Shown piece after piece: positions 47,175 through 55,448 of a stretch of 64,000 nucleotides of DNA; within the stretch, counting starts at the first letter, position 1, and each line of letters starts with the position of its first letter. The stretch lies in assembly GCF_903645295.1 (NCBI RefSeq), contig NZ_CAHJXM010000003.1, positions 248,001-312,000 on the forward strand. The letters are read 5' to 3'. This DNA comes from Bacillus sp. Marseille-Q1617 (GTDB lineage Bacteria > Bacillota > Bacilli > Bacillales > Bacillaceae_B). A program made the translations under genes and the position numbers. The notes beneath the pieces were generated by a model, which worked only from the letters and a program-made list of their open reading frames with translations, was not told the origin of the DNA and ran no database searches.

Positions 47175-48187
47175 TGAAGGCCGTCATTTTAGCAGGAGGA
47201 GAAGGAAAGCGGCTGAGACCTTACACGATTTCAGTCGCCAAGCCAATGGTCCCGATCCTTAATAAGCCCATCCTCGAGTACAGCATTAATCTGCTGCGTT
47301 CCTATGGCATTAAGGACATTCTCATAACCACTTGCTATAAAAGCAATACCATCAAGGAATATTTCGGAAACGGCAGCCGGTTCCATGTGAATATTACCTA
47401 TTTGGAGGAAAGAAAGCCGCTCGGTACCGCAGGCGGAATCTTTTTGGCAAAACATCTGTTGGAAGAGCCTTTTCTTGTACTTAGCGGCGATGCCTTTACC
47501 AATATTCCCATTGACCAGGTGATGAACTTTCACCGCAGCAAGAAAGCGGCCATGACGCTGGTGTCGAAAGAGGTGCCAGACCCAAGGGAATATGGGATCT
47601 GTTATACCGATGAAAGCAGGAAGCTTATCGATTTTGTTGAAAAGCCTGCCGTGTGGGAAGGGAATGAAGTCAACACCGGAGTATATATGGTCGAGCCTTT
47701 CCTCCTTAAGAAATATTCACGTAAAGGTGCGCTGGATTTCAGTCAGGATCTAATCCCTTCCCTTTTACAAAACGATGAAGCGGTATATGTATTCAAAACA
47801 AATGCCTACTGGAGAGATATCGGCAATCCGGAAGAATACAAGAAAGCGCGTGAAGATCTGATGAGAGGGCAATTCAATCCTGAGAAGGCTTCCAGCTTTT
47901 CAAGAAAGACCGATACAGCCATTCTTGATCCCTTTATCACAAGGGTTCAGGTAGCTTGTCCAAAAGTGAAAAAGCCATTCGTACTTGCCAAACTTCTGGA
48001 ATCAGAATCAGTCCCCGCCATTGATGAGGAAGAATTCATGATCGAGCACCGTGATGGTGGATGGACAAAAATAATCAGTGACCCTGACAGAGGCTTTATT
48101 ATTTATTCAAAAGCGGATCGAAGAAATCTGGCGAGAGAACTTGCCAGGTATTATGGAAAAAAAATAAAAACATGGCAAAAGGTGTAG
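47174..48187 (+). CDS. sugar-1-phosphate nucleotidyltransferase
   Basis: A 337-residue protein. Residues about 1-230 are a nucleotidyltransferase with LAGGEGKRLRPYT, GTAGGI, LSGDAF and a FVEKP motif, making an NDP-sugar. The last 100 residues are not a typical left-handed helix domain. The tail GGWTKIISDPDRGFIIYSKADRRNLARELA recalls the C-terminal lid domain of phosphomannomutases, as in long fused mannose-1-phosphate guanylyltransferases, but the catalytic mutase core is absent. ATG at 47174 overlaps the previous stop (TGATG). It likely supplies the donor for the GT4 protein upstream. Confidence 0.86.
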   Translation: MKAVILAGGEGKRLRPYTISVAKPMVPILNKPILEYSINLLRSYGIKDILITTCYKSNTIKEYFGNGSRFHVNITYLEERKPLGTAGGIFLAKHLLEEPFLVLSGDAFTNIPIDQVMNFHRSKKAAMTLVSKEVPDPREYGICYTDESRKLIDFVEKPAVWEGNEVNTGVYMVEPFLLKKYSRKGALDFSQDLIPSLLQNDEAVYVFKTNAYWRDIGNPEEYKKAREDLMRGQFNPEKASSFSRKTDTAILDPFITRVQVACPKVKKPFVLAKLLESESVPAIDEEEFMIEHRDGGWTKIISDPDRGFIIYSKADRRNLARELARYYGKKIKTWQKV

Positions 48188-48193
48188 AGGCTG

Positions 48194-48775
48194 ATGAACA
48201 ATAATAATCTGAATAAGAAGTTTCATATTCAAGGAATCGCCTGGAAGGAAGCGGGTTCATATATACCTCTTGGAAAAATGAGTTCTCCGTTCAATGGGAT
48301 AAAGGTCAATCTCTCTGAAGGGGATGAGAACTGGGGGGAAACGTTATCTTTTGAATTTGAAAATGTAACGAAGGAAACCCGGAAGTTGAAAGTATTCTTC
48401 CTGGTGGAATGGCTGTCCTGCTGTGAAGAGACGATAGGCGTTCTCTCCCTTTCGAAAAATGCTTTCTATAATTACAGTAAAAACGATATGGCGATGTCCA
48501 ATGTCGTTTCAAGTGCGGATCATGTAAAAAAATCCGTCTATCCTTTGAATTTAAAGGGCTTGAAGCTGTGGAAAAGGTCGTTAAAAAATGGATGTCTCTA
48601 TTATTACCCCATCACCAATGGCCTTCATATGATGGCGTATATGCTTGAGTATACATTCAAGCCTTTCGAAGTAAAACAAGGGAAGCTTTTCGCTGTGGAA
48701 GGTGCTGTGCAGGCTGAAGGATTAAATTTCACCAATAGAATGAAAAACGGACTAGCATTTCAGCAAGAAAAGTGA
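48194..48775 (+). CDS. hypothetical protein of the glycan module
   Basis: Not recognised. The 193 residues are soluble, with no signal peptide or membrane helix. There are many aromatic residues and strand-like stretches (GETLSFEFENVTKETRKLKVFFLVEWLSCCEETIGVLSL), suggesting a beta-sandwich, perhaps carbohydrate-binding. It opens six bases after the nucleotidyltransferase stop, behind GAGG, so it belongs to the same operon. No terminator follows before rpmG. Confidence 0.75.
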   Translation: MNNNNLNKKFHIQGIAWKEAGSYIPLGKMSSPFNGIKVNLSEGDENWGETLSFEFENVTKETRKLKVFFLVEWLSCCEETIGVLSLSKNAFYNYSKNDMAMSNVVSSADHVKKSVYPLNLKGLKLWKRSLKNGCLYYYPITNGLHMMAYMLEYTFKPFEVKQGKLFAVEGAVQAEGLNFTNRMKNGLAFQQEK

Positions 48776-48832
48776 TATTATAGAAAAGTCGTATGAATAG
48801 ATGAAGATAGTGAAGTTTGGAGGGAAATAATA

Positions 48833-48982
48833 ATGCGTGTAAACATTACATTAGCTTGCACAGAAACTGGTGAGCGTAACTATATTACTACAAAAAACAA
48901 GCGTAATAATCCAGATCGTCTTGAGCTAAAAAAATATTGCCCGAAATTAAAGCGTGTGACTCTTCACCGCGAAACGAAATAA
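48833..48982 (+). CDS. rpmG: 50S ribosomal protein L33
   Basis: A 49-residue ribosomal protein, [17 protein letters not shown]...[17 protein letters not shown]. Of the four Cys that bind zinc in the C+ form, only C9 and C36 remain; the partners are Thr12 and Leu39. It is therefore a zinc-free (C-) type. The ATG follows TTGGAGGG. By position (before yqgN) it is the rpmGA locus of B. subtilis. A terminator stem begins at the last base of the stop codon. Confidence 0.95.
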   Translation: MRVNITLACTETGERNYITTKNKRNNPDRLELKKYCPKLKRVTLHRETK

Positions 48983-49014
48983 GCAGCCGGATTTTATCCG
49001 CTGCTTTTTTTTAT
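48981..49014 (+). terminator. terminator after rpmG
   Basis: AGCAGC-C-GGAT pairs with ATCC-GCTGCT around TTT, followed by a run of eight T. Confidence 0.88.
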
Positions 49015-49093
49015 ACTTAAATCTTTGGACCGCCTTCTGATTTAATAGCCGGTTCCGCTGTTGTTATAATAGATAAGGAGCAGGAGGGATTAC

Positions 49094-49657
49094 ATGGATA
49101 AAAAAGCAATGAGAAAAAATCAGCTTGCAGCGCTAATGGCGATTTCCCCGTTGGACTATGAACAAAAATGTTATGTAATTGAACAAAGACTCTTTCAAAC
49201 GGAAGGATGGAAGAACAGTGAAGTCATAGCGGTCACGGTTTCCAAACAGCCTGAGGTCAATACGTGGAACATCATTAAAAGGGGCTGGGAAGAAGGAAAG
49301 AAGATTTGCGTTCCAAAATGCAAACCTTCCACGAAAGAATTAACGTTCTATGAGCTGATTTCTTTTACCGCTCTTGAAAAAGTCTATTACGACCTATATG
49401 AACCTGTTCCTTCCCTTACCAACCAAGTACATAAGGAAATCATCCAGGAAGTGATCGTCCCGGGTCTGGCCTATACGAAAAAAGGGTACCGTCTCGGATT
49501 CGGCGGGGGTTATTATGACCGGTTTCTTTCAGGTTATAACGGACGGACATTATCGTTGGCATTCGATGAGCAAATGGTGGATAGTCTGCCTGTGGAATCA
49601 TTTGATGTCCCTGTAGATGAAATCATAACCGAAAGTGCCACGATTCAATGTGGATAA
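49094..49657 (+). CDS. yqgN: 5-formyltetrahydrofolate cyclo-ligase
   Basis: Converts 5-formyl-THF to 5,10-methenyl-THF with ATP (folate salvage, cytoplasm). The signature is YRLGFGGGYYDRFL with the Gly-rich ATP/folate site; N-terminal MRKNQLAALMAISP supplies the basic residues for nucleotide. Length 187 matches. The ATG follows AGGAGGGA. The 3' end overlaps or abuts the DUF92 gene, so the two are coupled. Confidence 0.94.
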   Translation: MDKKAMRKNQLAALMAISPLDYEQKCYVIEQRLFQTEGWKNSEVIAVTVSKQPEVNTWNIIKRGWEEGKKICVPKCKPSTKELTFYELISFTALEKVYYDLYEPVPSLTNQVHKEIIQEVIVPGLAYTKKGYRLGFGGGYYDRFLSGYNGRTLSLAFDEQMVDSLPVESFDVPVDEIITESATIQCG

Positions 49658-50441
49658 ATCATTGATGACTGTATTATTGATTGTTCTGCTTGTATCCTTT
49701 GGGGGATGGAAAACAAAGAATTTGAGCTTTTCGGGAGCATTGTCTGCTTTCCTTTTGGGGTGTATCATCAGCTATTTCTATCACTGGAAAGGGCTCCTGT
49801 TAGTAGGGGCGTTTTTTCTGAGCTCCAGCATATGGTCAAAATTATTTTCAGCTTCAAAGGAAGAAATAGAAGGGCGGATGGCAAAGACTTCCGTACGTGA
49901 CTGGCAGCAAGTATGGGCCAATGGAGGACCGGCTGCCCTGTTTATCATCCTGTTCCATTTCTCAGGAAGTGAATGGTGGCTATACTCTTTTGCAGCGGCT
50001 GTCGCTGCTGCCAACTCCGATACGTGGGCTTCTGAGATAGGACCGTTGAGCAGAAAAGCTCCTCTTTCAATACGATCTTTCAAGAGAGTGGAAAAAGGAA
50101 CTTCCGGTGCTGTCTCCGTGATCGGAACGGTCGCGGCATTAGCGGGTGCCGCCTTTATCTCCATGTTACTTTTTTTGATTGAGGGTTCATTCGAGTGGTT
50201 ACATTTCATTCTCATCGGCACCGCGGGGTTCCTCGGGAATATTTTTGATACTGTGGCAGGGGCATTTTGGCAGGAGGAATTCACCTGTCCCGTATGCGGA
50301 TCTTCCACCGAAGCTGCTCTGCACTGCGGAGCTCCTGCAGTCAGAAGCAAAGGATTACCATGGATGAATAATGAAAGTGTCAATTTATTATCGAGTTTTC
50401 TGGCGGGGATTGCCGTTTTTCTATTCATTTCTTTGTTATAA
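49650..50441 (+). CDS. DUF92 (TMEM19-like) membrane protein
   Basis: About six membrane helices and the DUF92 signatures AAANSDTWASEIGPLS and NIFDTVAGAFWQEEF. The motif NNESVNLLSS near the C-terminus is also conserved. Related plant and cyanobacterial proteins act as phytyl-phosphate kinases or phosphatases; the bacterial role is not known. The start is unsure: GTG at 49650 (overlapping yqgN by 8 bases) or ATG at 49665; neither has a strong ribosome binding site, so coupling to yqgN is likely. Length about 263. Confidence 0.87.
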   Translation: MDKSLMTVLLIVLLVSFGGWKTKNLSFSGALSAFLLGCIISYFYHWKGLLLVGAFFLSSSIWSKLFSASKEEIEGRMAKTSVRDWQQVWANGGPAALFIILFHFSGSEWWLYSFAAAVAAANSDTWASEIGPLSRKAPLSIRSFKRVEKGTSGAVSVIGTVAALAGAAFISMLLFLIEGSFEWLHFILIGTAGFLGNIFDTVAGAFWQEEFTCPVCGSSTEAALHCGAPAVRSKGLPWMNNESVNLLSSFLAGIAVFLFISLL

Positions 50442-50493
50442 ACAATGGATAAATTGGAGCCATAAGAGCAAACTATTCCCAGGAGGGATTAGT

Positions 50494-50670
50494 ATGAACG
50501 GATGGACCAAATGGCTTGTTCTTGGCAGTTTGATTTTGTTATTGATACCTAACCGCTATCGGATACTCAACCTGCTCCTCGGCAATTTCTTCATTCGGCG
50601 CTTTGCTGTAAAAGGGGCAATGAACATCCCGGGGATACGTGCGAAATTCATGCAAAGTACATTCCGCTAG
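50494..50670 (+). CDS. yqgO: small membrane protein YqgO
   Basis: A 58-residue protein with one N-terminal membrane helix (about residues 5-20), then a basic segment. By size and place (just before the rhomboid gene) it matches B. subtilis YqgO. The ATG follows AGGAGGGA at ideal spacing. Function unknown. Confidence 0.78.
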   Translation: MNGWTKWLVLGSLILLLIPNRYRILNLLLGNFFIRRFAVKGAMNIPGIRAKFMQSTFR

Positions 50671-50675
50671 AAAAA

Positions 50676-50714
50676 AGGCTGTACGGGAGGTTTTCCTTCT
50701 GTGCGGTCTTTTTG
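50676..50714 (+). terminator. terminator after yqgO
   Basis: AGGCTGTACGG pairs with CTGTGCGGTCT (11 positions with several G-U pairs), followed by TTTTTG. Confidence 0.5.
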
Positions 50715-50831
50715 CTTAGAATGCTTTTTATGGGGGCTTATAACTTTACATCATAAAAATGGAAAGGGTATAGTAGCATTAAATCAGGAAGCAGCCAGAA
50801 CCGGCCTGCTCCTGCAAATTAAAAGAAAGTA

Positions 50832-52370
50832 GTGGATGTAGTGAATTTAAACTATCATTACCTCTTTTGGAAAATTGCACTCTTCCTAATTGAACAGAAA
50901 CATTACCGGATACTGACGTTATCCCAGGAACAGGATGAAATCTGGTTTGAGAATACTGCTTTGAAAGAGCCGGATGTCATCAGGCTGCGCCTGAAGGATC
51001 TTGATTGGGGCTCATGGATTGAAAGGGATATGGAACAAACCGTCCACAATGCAGAAAGAATCAGAAGAAAGAGACATAAAAGACGATTGAATATGAAAAA
51101 TCTATACATAAGCACTTACCCGCCTGTCGATGCCGGGGAAGAAATTTTCAAAGAGGATGCTGCGGCAGGAAATGATAAATTGAACGTAGAGTCCTTGCTG
51201 ATAGATGAATCGATGGGGAGGGAAAGGTTGAAGAGCGACCCTTTATTCAGTGAGGGAGAATGGGACATTCCTCCAGAAGTGATGGAAGCCAACGTCGAAT
51301 GGGTGAAAAGCAGGGCAGTGAGCGCCTCTGCTAAACAGATACAAAAAGAAAGGCAATTATTTGAGAAGGGGAAACCGTTTTTCACTTATCTTTTCATAGC
51401 GGTACAACTGATCATGTTTGCCGTCTTGGAAATGAACGGGGGCAGTCAGAACCCTCAAACATTGATTGAATATGGAGCGAAATATAATCCATTAATAATA
51501 GAAGGTGAATGGTGGAGGCTCGTGACCCCGATCTTTTTACATATCGGGTTGCTGCATCTGCTCATGAATACTCTTGCTCTTTTCTATTTAGGTAACGCGG
51601 TCGAAAAAATATATGGCCGTTTCCGTTTTGTTTTCGTCTATATGGTTTCAGGTATCGCCGGTTCTTTTGCCAGCTATCTTTTCACTTCGAATCTTTCAGC
51701 CGGTGCGAGTGGAGCGATCTTTGGATGTTTTGGGGCATTGCTCTATTTTGGGGTCCTGTATCCGAAAACTTTTTTTCGAACAATGGGCACCAACATCATT
51801 GCAGTCATTTTATTGAATCTGGCTTTCGGATTTACCATTCCGGGTATTGACAATGCGGGTCATCTCGGTGGTTTGGCAGGTGGTTTTCTTGCTGCAGGGA
51901 TCGTCAGCGTCCCTGGATTGTTTCGTCCGTTCAGGCAGCTGCTCATTTTAACGGCCACCGTTGTGCTGATTGGGATGATGGTTGTAAGTGACCGTCAGTC
52001 AAATCCTTCCGAGTGGGATATCAACACTGCAAACGGCGTTGCCCAGGAAAAAATCACAGCCGGGGAATGGACGGAGGCTGAGGAATTATTGAGCGAAACC
52101 ATTGAAAAGGGTACTCCGAATGCTGAGACCTATTTTTATCTTTCCTACGCCGAAATCAAACTTGGAAAAGCCGAAGAGGCGAAAGAACATCTGATGAGTG
52201 CCATAGAAAAAAGGGATGATTTTCACGAAGCACATTACAACTTGGCCTTGATCCTGACTGACAGCGGCGAACGTGATGCGGCTCTTTCCCATGCCAGAAA
52301 GGCCTATAGCTTGAACGGACAGGAAGATAAATACAAAAAATTGGTAAATGAATTGGAAGGAGACCTTTAA
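50832..52370 (+). CDS. gluP: rhomboid intramembrane serine protease with TPR tail (GluP/YqgP)
   Basis: A membrane protease that cleaves substrates within helices; B. subtilis YqgP also takes part in membrane protein quality control of the magnesium transporter MgtE. It has a soluble N-terminal domain (about 1-180), then seven membrane helices. The catalytic pair is S293 in SAGASGAIFG and H344 in NAGHLGG. A C-terminal TPR region (about 405-512) follows. Start is GTG at 50832, or GTG at 50841, both with weak ribosome binding sites. It converges on, and overlaps by 4 bases, the next gene. Confidence 0.93.
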   Translation: MDVVNLNYHYLFWKIALFLIEQKHYRILTLSQEQDEIWFENTALKEPDVIRLRLKDLDWGSWIERDMEQTVHNAERIRRKRHKRRLNMKNLYISTYPPVDAGEEIFKEDAAAGNDKLNVESLLIDESMGRERLKSDPLFSEGEWDIPPEVMEANVEWVKSRAVSASAKQIQKERQLFEKGKPFFTYLFIAVQLIMFAVLEMNGGSQNPQTLIEYGAKYNPLIIEGEWWRLVTPIFLHIGLLHLLMNTLALFYLGNAVEKIYGRFRFVFVYMVSGIAGSFASYLFTSNLSAGASGAIFGCFGALLYFGVLYPKTFFRTMGTNIIAVILLNLAFGFTIPGIDNAGHLGGLAGGFLAAGIVSVPGLFRPFRQLLILTATVVLIGMMVVSDRQSNPSEWDINTANGVAQEKITAGEWTEAEELLSETIEKGTPNAETYFYLSYAEIKLGKAEEAKEHLMSAIEKRDDFHEAHYNLALILTDSGERDAALSHARKAYSLNGQEDKYKKLVNELEGDL

Positions 52371-53248
52371 GAAGGTGCTATCCGCTGCCTGAGCAATGAA
52401 GGGTTTCCGTCTTTATCAATCAGAAGTACAAGAACTTCTTTTTTATCTTTTTTGACTAAAATAAGGGGGATGGTGCTGTCGAGTGAATCGATTATCGTAC
52501 CATCTTCCTTTTTTATCCCTAAATAATAATTTTTATATAGACCTTCCCAGAGGTTACCGATGAAACGTTCCCACTCCTCCTCGTCAAATCCCTCCAGCGG
52601 CTCTTCTTCCAGGCTTGGTAAATCCGTGAGCGGGAAAGTGGTATATTCTTCAATCGGAATACCGAGTGAATCTATCCCTTTCTCCCACAAAAAGTCCAAT
52701 TGTTGAGACGAGACCCGGTCCAGTATTGTCTTCCATTCTTTTTCTGCATCTGTATCCGGCTCCCTGAAAGAGTTTAAGGGACTGAAATTAGAATCTATTA
52801 CGTATAGTTTATCTTCTGTCATTTTTTGCGCACTCGTATACTTATCATCATTTTCATGAATTTCAGAGTAATGGAAAGATAACGCTTGTAAAAGGCTGCT
52901 TTCTTTCCCTTTAATTGATTCTTCCTGGACGAGTCCATCAGTATCTTGTTCCCATTCATTCATTTTCCCTTTCAATCTTCCATTGATAAAAAGAAACCCT
53001 ACATCCTGCCGCAAGTAAGCTGGCGTATCCAGCTTAGAAGAGGTTTTCCATTTCACTTCATACACATTATCTTTTTTCTCAGGCACAAGGGTGAGAAGGG
53101 TTGAAGCAGACTCATATGTAACATTTTCATTGATTGGAAAGAAAATAATGCTTTCTTCTGTCCGAGGCTGATAAATGAACTCGATTCCAATTGCTAGAAT
53201 GACCATAAGAATCAAGAATGGAACAGCATTCAGTACCTTTTGTTTCAT
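52367..53248 (-). CDS. hypothetical membrane-anchored extracellular protein
   Basis: Not recognised. The 293 residues have one N-terminal helix (about residues 8-24) and then a long, acidic, hydrophilic domain that should lie outside the membrane. No Cys lipobox and no catalytic motif. I chose the ATG at 53248, 8 bases after TTGGAG; GTG at 53257 is in frame. Its 3' end overlaps gluP by 4 bases, and it is divergent from the SpoVAF-like gene with 144 bases between. No equivalent known to me at this locus in B. subtilis. Confidence 0.8.
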   Translation of the reverse strand: MKQKVLNAVPFLILMVILAIGIEFIYQPRTEESIIFFPINENVTYESASTLLTLVPEKKDNVYEVKWKTSSKLDTPAYLRQDVGFLFINGRLKGKMNEWEQDTDGLVQEESIKGKESSLLQALSFHYSEIHENDDKYTSAQKMTEDKLYVIDSNFSPLNSFREPDTDAEKEWKTILDRVSSQQLDFLWEKGIDSLGIPIEEYTTFPLTDLPSLEEEPLEGFDEEEWERFIGNLWEGLYKNYYLGIKKEDGTIIDSLDSTIPLILVKKDKKEVLVLLIDKDGNPSLLRQRIAPS

Positions 53249-53392
53249 ATCATTCACTCCAATGGTTTGTCCGGTTGTTCATTCTTATGCCGGAGGGTTG
53301 ATTAATATGTTTCGATGTATGATTTGTCTTTGCGTTGTCTAGTATGGTAAAGATGGTAAAACATGTTAACGGATGAGGAGTGAAGGCTCAGA

Positions 53393-54850
53393 ATGAAGAA
53401 TGAGAAAAAGCCTGTCTCTACCAGGATAGAAGAGAATACAAGTTATCTTAAAGAAGCTCTGGCTGTTGATAAAAGTTTTGATGTCATACAGCTTGATTTA
53501 GAATATGCCGAACGCAAAATGGCTATGTTTTTAGTGGATGGTTTCGTTAAAGATGATATTATGCATTATTTAATGAAGCTATTATCAGGACTGAGTCCAG
53601 AGCAATTGGAAGAAGATACGTTACAGAAACTATTAAAAACCTATATCCCGTATATCGAAATCGAGCAGGTAGATGATCTGGATCAAGTCATTGACTTGGT
53701 GCTTGCAGGACCTACGGCGCTGGTGGTGGATGGAATTGATAAAGTCATTATCATCGATGCCAGAACATACCCTGTCAGAGGACCGCAGGAACCGGATATT
53801 GAAAGAGTCGTCAGGGGTTCGAGGGACGGTTATGTAGAGACGATTGTATTCAATACTGCACTGACGAGAAGAAGGGTGCGCGATCCTTCCCTCCGCATGG
53901 AATACATGCAGATAGGGAGAAGGTCGAAAACAGATATTGTCGTGTCTTATTTAGAAGACATTGCAGATCCCGAATTAGTTAAAAAAATCAAGGATTCCAT
54001 ATCGAAAATAGATACCGATGGACTTCCGATGGGAGAAAAAACACTGGAAGAATATATTTCAGGAAGGCATTGGAATCCCTACCCAATGGTACGGTATACG
54101 GAGAGACCGGACACTGCTGCCGCTCATCTATATGAAGGGCATGTCATCATCATGGTGGACGGGTCCCCGAGTGTATTGATCACCCCAACGACCTTTTGGC
54201 ATCATTTGCAGCATGCCGAGGAATACCGCAACAAGCCTTCAGTAGGGGCTTACCTGCGCTTTGTGAGATTCATTGCAGTGTGGAGTTCCGTTTTTTTACT
54301 CCCTCTCTACTATTTATTTGCTATACAGCCTGAGTTGTTGCCGGATCAGCTGAGTTATGTCGGGCCAAACGAAACAGGAGAGGTACCATTATTTCTACAA
54401 TTCTTTCTGATTGAGATAGGGATTGATATCCTGAGGATGGCAGCCATCCATACACCTTCCTCGCTCGCCACCGCGCTGGGCTTGGTGGCCGCCTTGATGA
54501 TCGGTCAGGTGGCAGTTGAAGTCGGGCTGTTCATTAATGAAGTGATTTTATACCTTGCGATTGCGGCCATCGGTACGTTTGCTACACCGAGTTATGAGCT
54601 TAGCCTGGCAAACCGCCTCGTACGGATCTTTCTGCTGGCCGCCACATCTTTGTTCGGTGTTTATGGTTTTGTCATCGGCGTCATGGCCTGGTTAATAGCA
54701 CTATCAAGAATGAAGTCATTTGACATCCCTTATATGTGGCCGTTCATACCGTTTAACTTCAGGGCATTCAGAGACGTATTCCTGCGCTCGCCAATGCCCC
54801 TCAAAAACAGAAGACCGCGCTTCCTGCACCCTAAGGACCCTGATCGTTAA
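53393..54850 (+). CDS. GerA-family spore germination protein, SpoVAF-like
   Basis: A GerA/SpoVAF-type A subunit. It has a large cytoplasmic N-terminal domain (about 1-290, with AGPTALVVDGIDKVIIIDARTYPVRGPQEPD-type motifs and HWNPYPMVRYTERPDTAAAHL), then about five membrane helices in the C-terminal 200 residues (DILRMAAIHTPSSLATALG, FATPSYELS). Length 485 and the ERPDTAAAHLYEG motif fit SpoVAF better than a nutrient receptor A subunit. It stands alone, with no B or C subunit and no spoVA genes. The ATG follows GAGGAG and AAGG. Confidence 0.88.
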   Translation: MKNEKKPVSTRIEENTSYLKEALAVDKSFDVIQLDLEYAERKMAMFLVDGFVKDDIMHYLMKLLSGLSPEQLEEDTLQKLLKTYIPYIEIEQVDDLDQVIDLVLAGPTALVVDGIDKVIIIDARTYPVRGPQEPDIERVVRGSRDGYVETIVFNTALTRRRVRDPSLRMEYMQIGRRSKTDIVVSYLEDIADPELVKKIKDSISKIDTDGLPMGEKTLEEYISGRHWNPYPMVRYTERPDTAAAHLYEGHVIIMVDGSPSVLITPTTFWHHLQHAEEYRNKPSVGAYLRFVRFIAVWSSVFLLPLYYLFAIQPELLPDQLSYVGPNETGEVPLFLQFFLIEIGIDILRMAAIHTPSSLATALGLVAALMIGQVAVEVGLFINEVILYLAIAAIGTFATPSYELSLANRLVRIFLLAATSLFGVYGFVIGVMAWLIALSRMKSFDIPYMWPFIPFNFRAFRDVFLRSPMPLKNRRPRFLHPKDPDR

Positions 54851-54865
54851 TATTTATAGTTGAGT

Positions 54866-54907
54866 TGACTTCCAACGGGATTATATCTCGCTGGAAGTCA
54901 CTTTTTG
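54866..54907 (+). terminator. terminator after the SpoVAF-like gene
   Basis: TGACTTCCA-A-CG pairs with CG-C-TGGAAGTCA, then TTTTTG. Confidence 0.75.
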
Positions 54908-54986
54908 TTTCTAACGTTTCATTCTAACGGATATTTCAAAGTTTGAAGTGGTGCTGGTAACGCGATTATTAACACAGAGTGGAGTG

Positions 54987-55113
54987 GATTGGAGCTGCAG
55001 GCACTTGACTCCTGCGGGATTTAGAGGAAAGGTCGAGACCCCGCAGGCGGAACGCCGAGGAGGCTCGACTTCCTCCCCGGGGAATCTTGTGCGTGCAGCG
55101 GAAAGGAACGGTC
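54987..55113. repeat. dispersed intergenic repeat, copy 3, uninterrupted
   Basis: The shortest copy: GATTGGAGCTGCAGGCAC on the left, CTTGTGCGTGCAGCGGAAAG on the right, CTCCTGCGGG / CCCGCAGG and GAGGAAAGGTCGAG / CTCGACTTCCTC within. GAGAC runs directly into CCCGCAGG here, so this copy shows the insertion site of copies 1 and 2 empty. It occupies a third of the 381-base gap before yqgQ. Confidence 0.88.
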
Positions 55114-55231
55114 AACGATATAGTATATCTCTTCCTTTCACAAATTAGTATTTTATTAGTGTAAAGAAAGAATTGAGAACAGTCCGGATTTATCATATAC
55201 TTTAGTGTGAAGAAAGAAAGCAGGTGTAAGA

Positions 55232-55435
55232 ATGAAAACGATTTATGATATCCAGCAGTTTCTGAAATCCTATGGAACGATCATTTATGTTGGACATCGT
55301 CTTTCAGACCTGCAGCTAATGGAAGACGAACTGAAAGAGCTGTATAAATCCCAGCTGGTTGAACCAAGGGATTTCCAGACCGCACTGTTATTATTGAGGC
55401 AGGAAATAGCGGTAGAAAAAGAAAAACAAGACTAA
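55232..55435 (+). CDS. yqgQ: YqgQ family protein (DUF910)
   Basis: A 67-residue, all-helical soluble protein, [19 protein letters not shown]...AVEKEKQD. It matches the YqgQ family in length, and in all Bacilli I know it precedes glcK. Function unknown; a nucleic-acid-binding role has been suggested from structure only. The ATG follows AAGCAGGTG. It ends 13 bases before glcK, so they form an operon. Confidence 0.9.
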   Translation: MKTIYDIQQFLKSYGTIIYVGHRLSDLQLMEDELKELYKSQLVEPRDFQTALLLLRQEIAVEKEKQD

Positions 55436-55448
55436 TAAGGGTGATACT

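Noticed and set aside
53310..53350. GTATG ... TATGGTA as a SigG promoter for the SpoVAF-like gene.
   Set aside because: The spacer is too long and the -10 has two mismatches.
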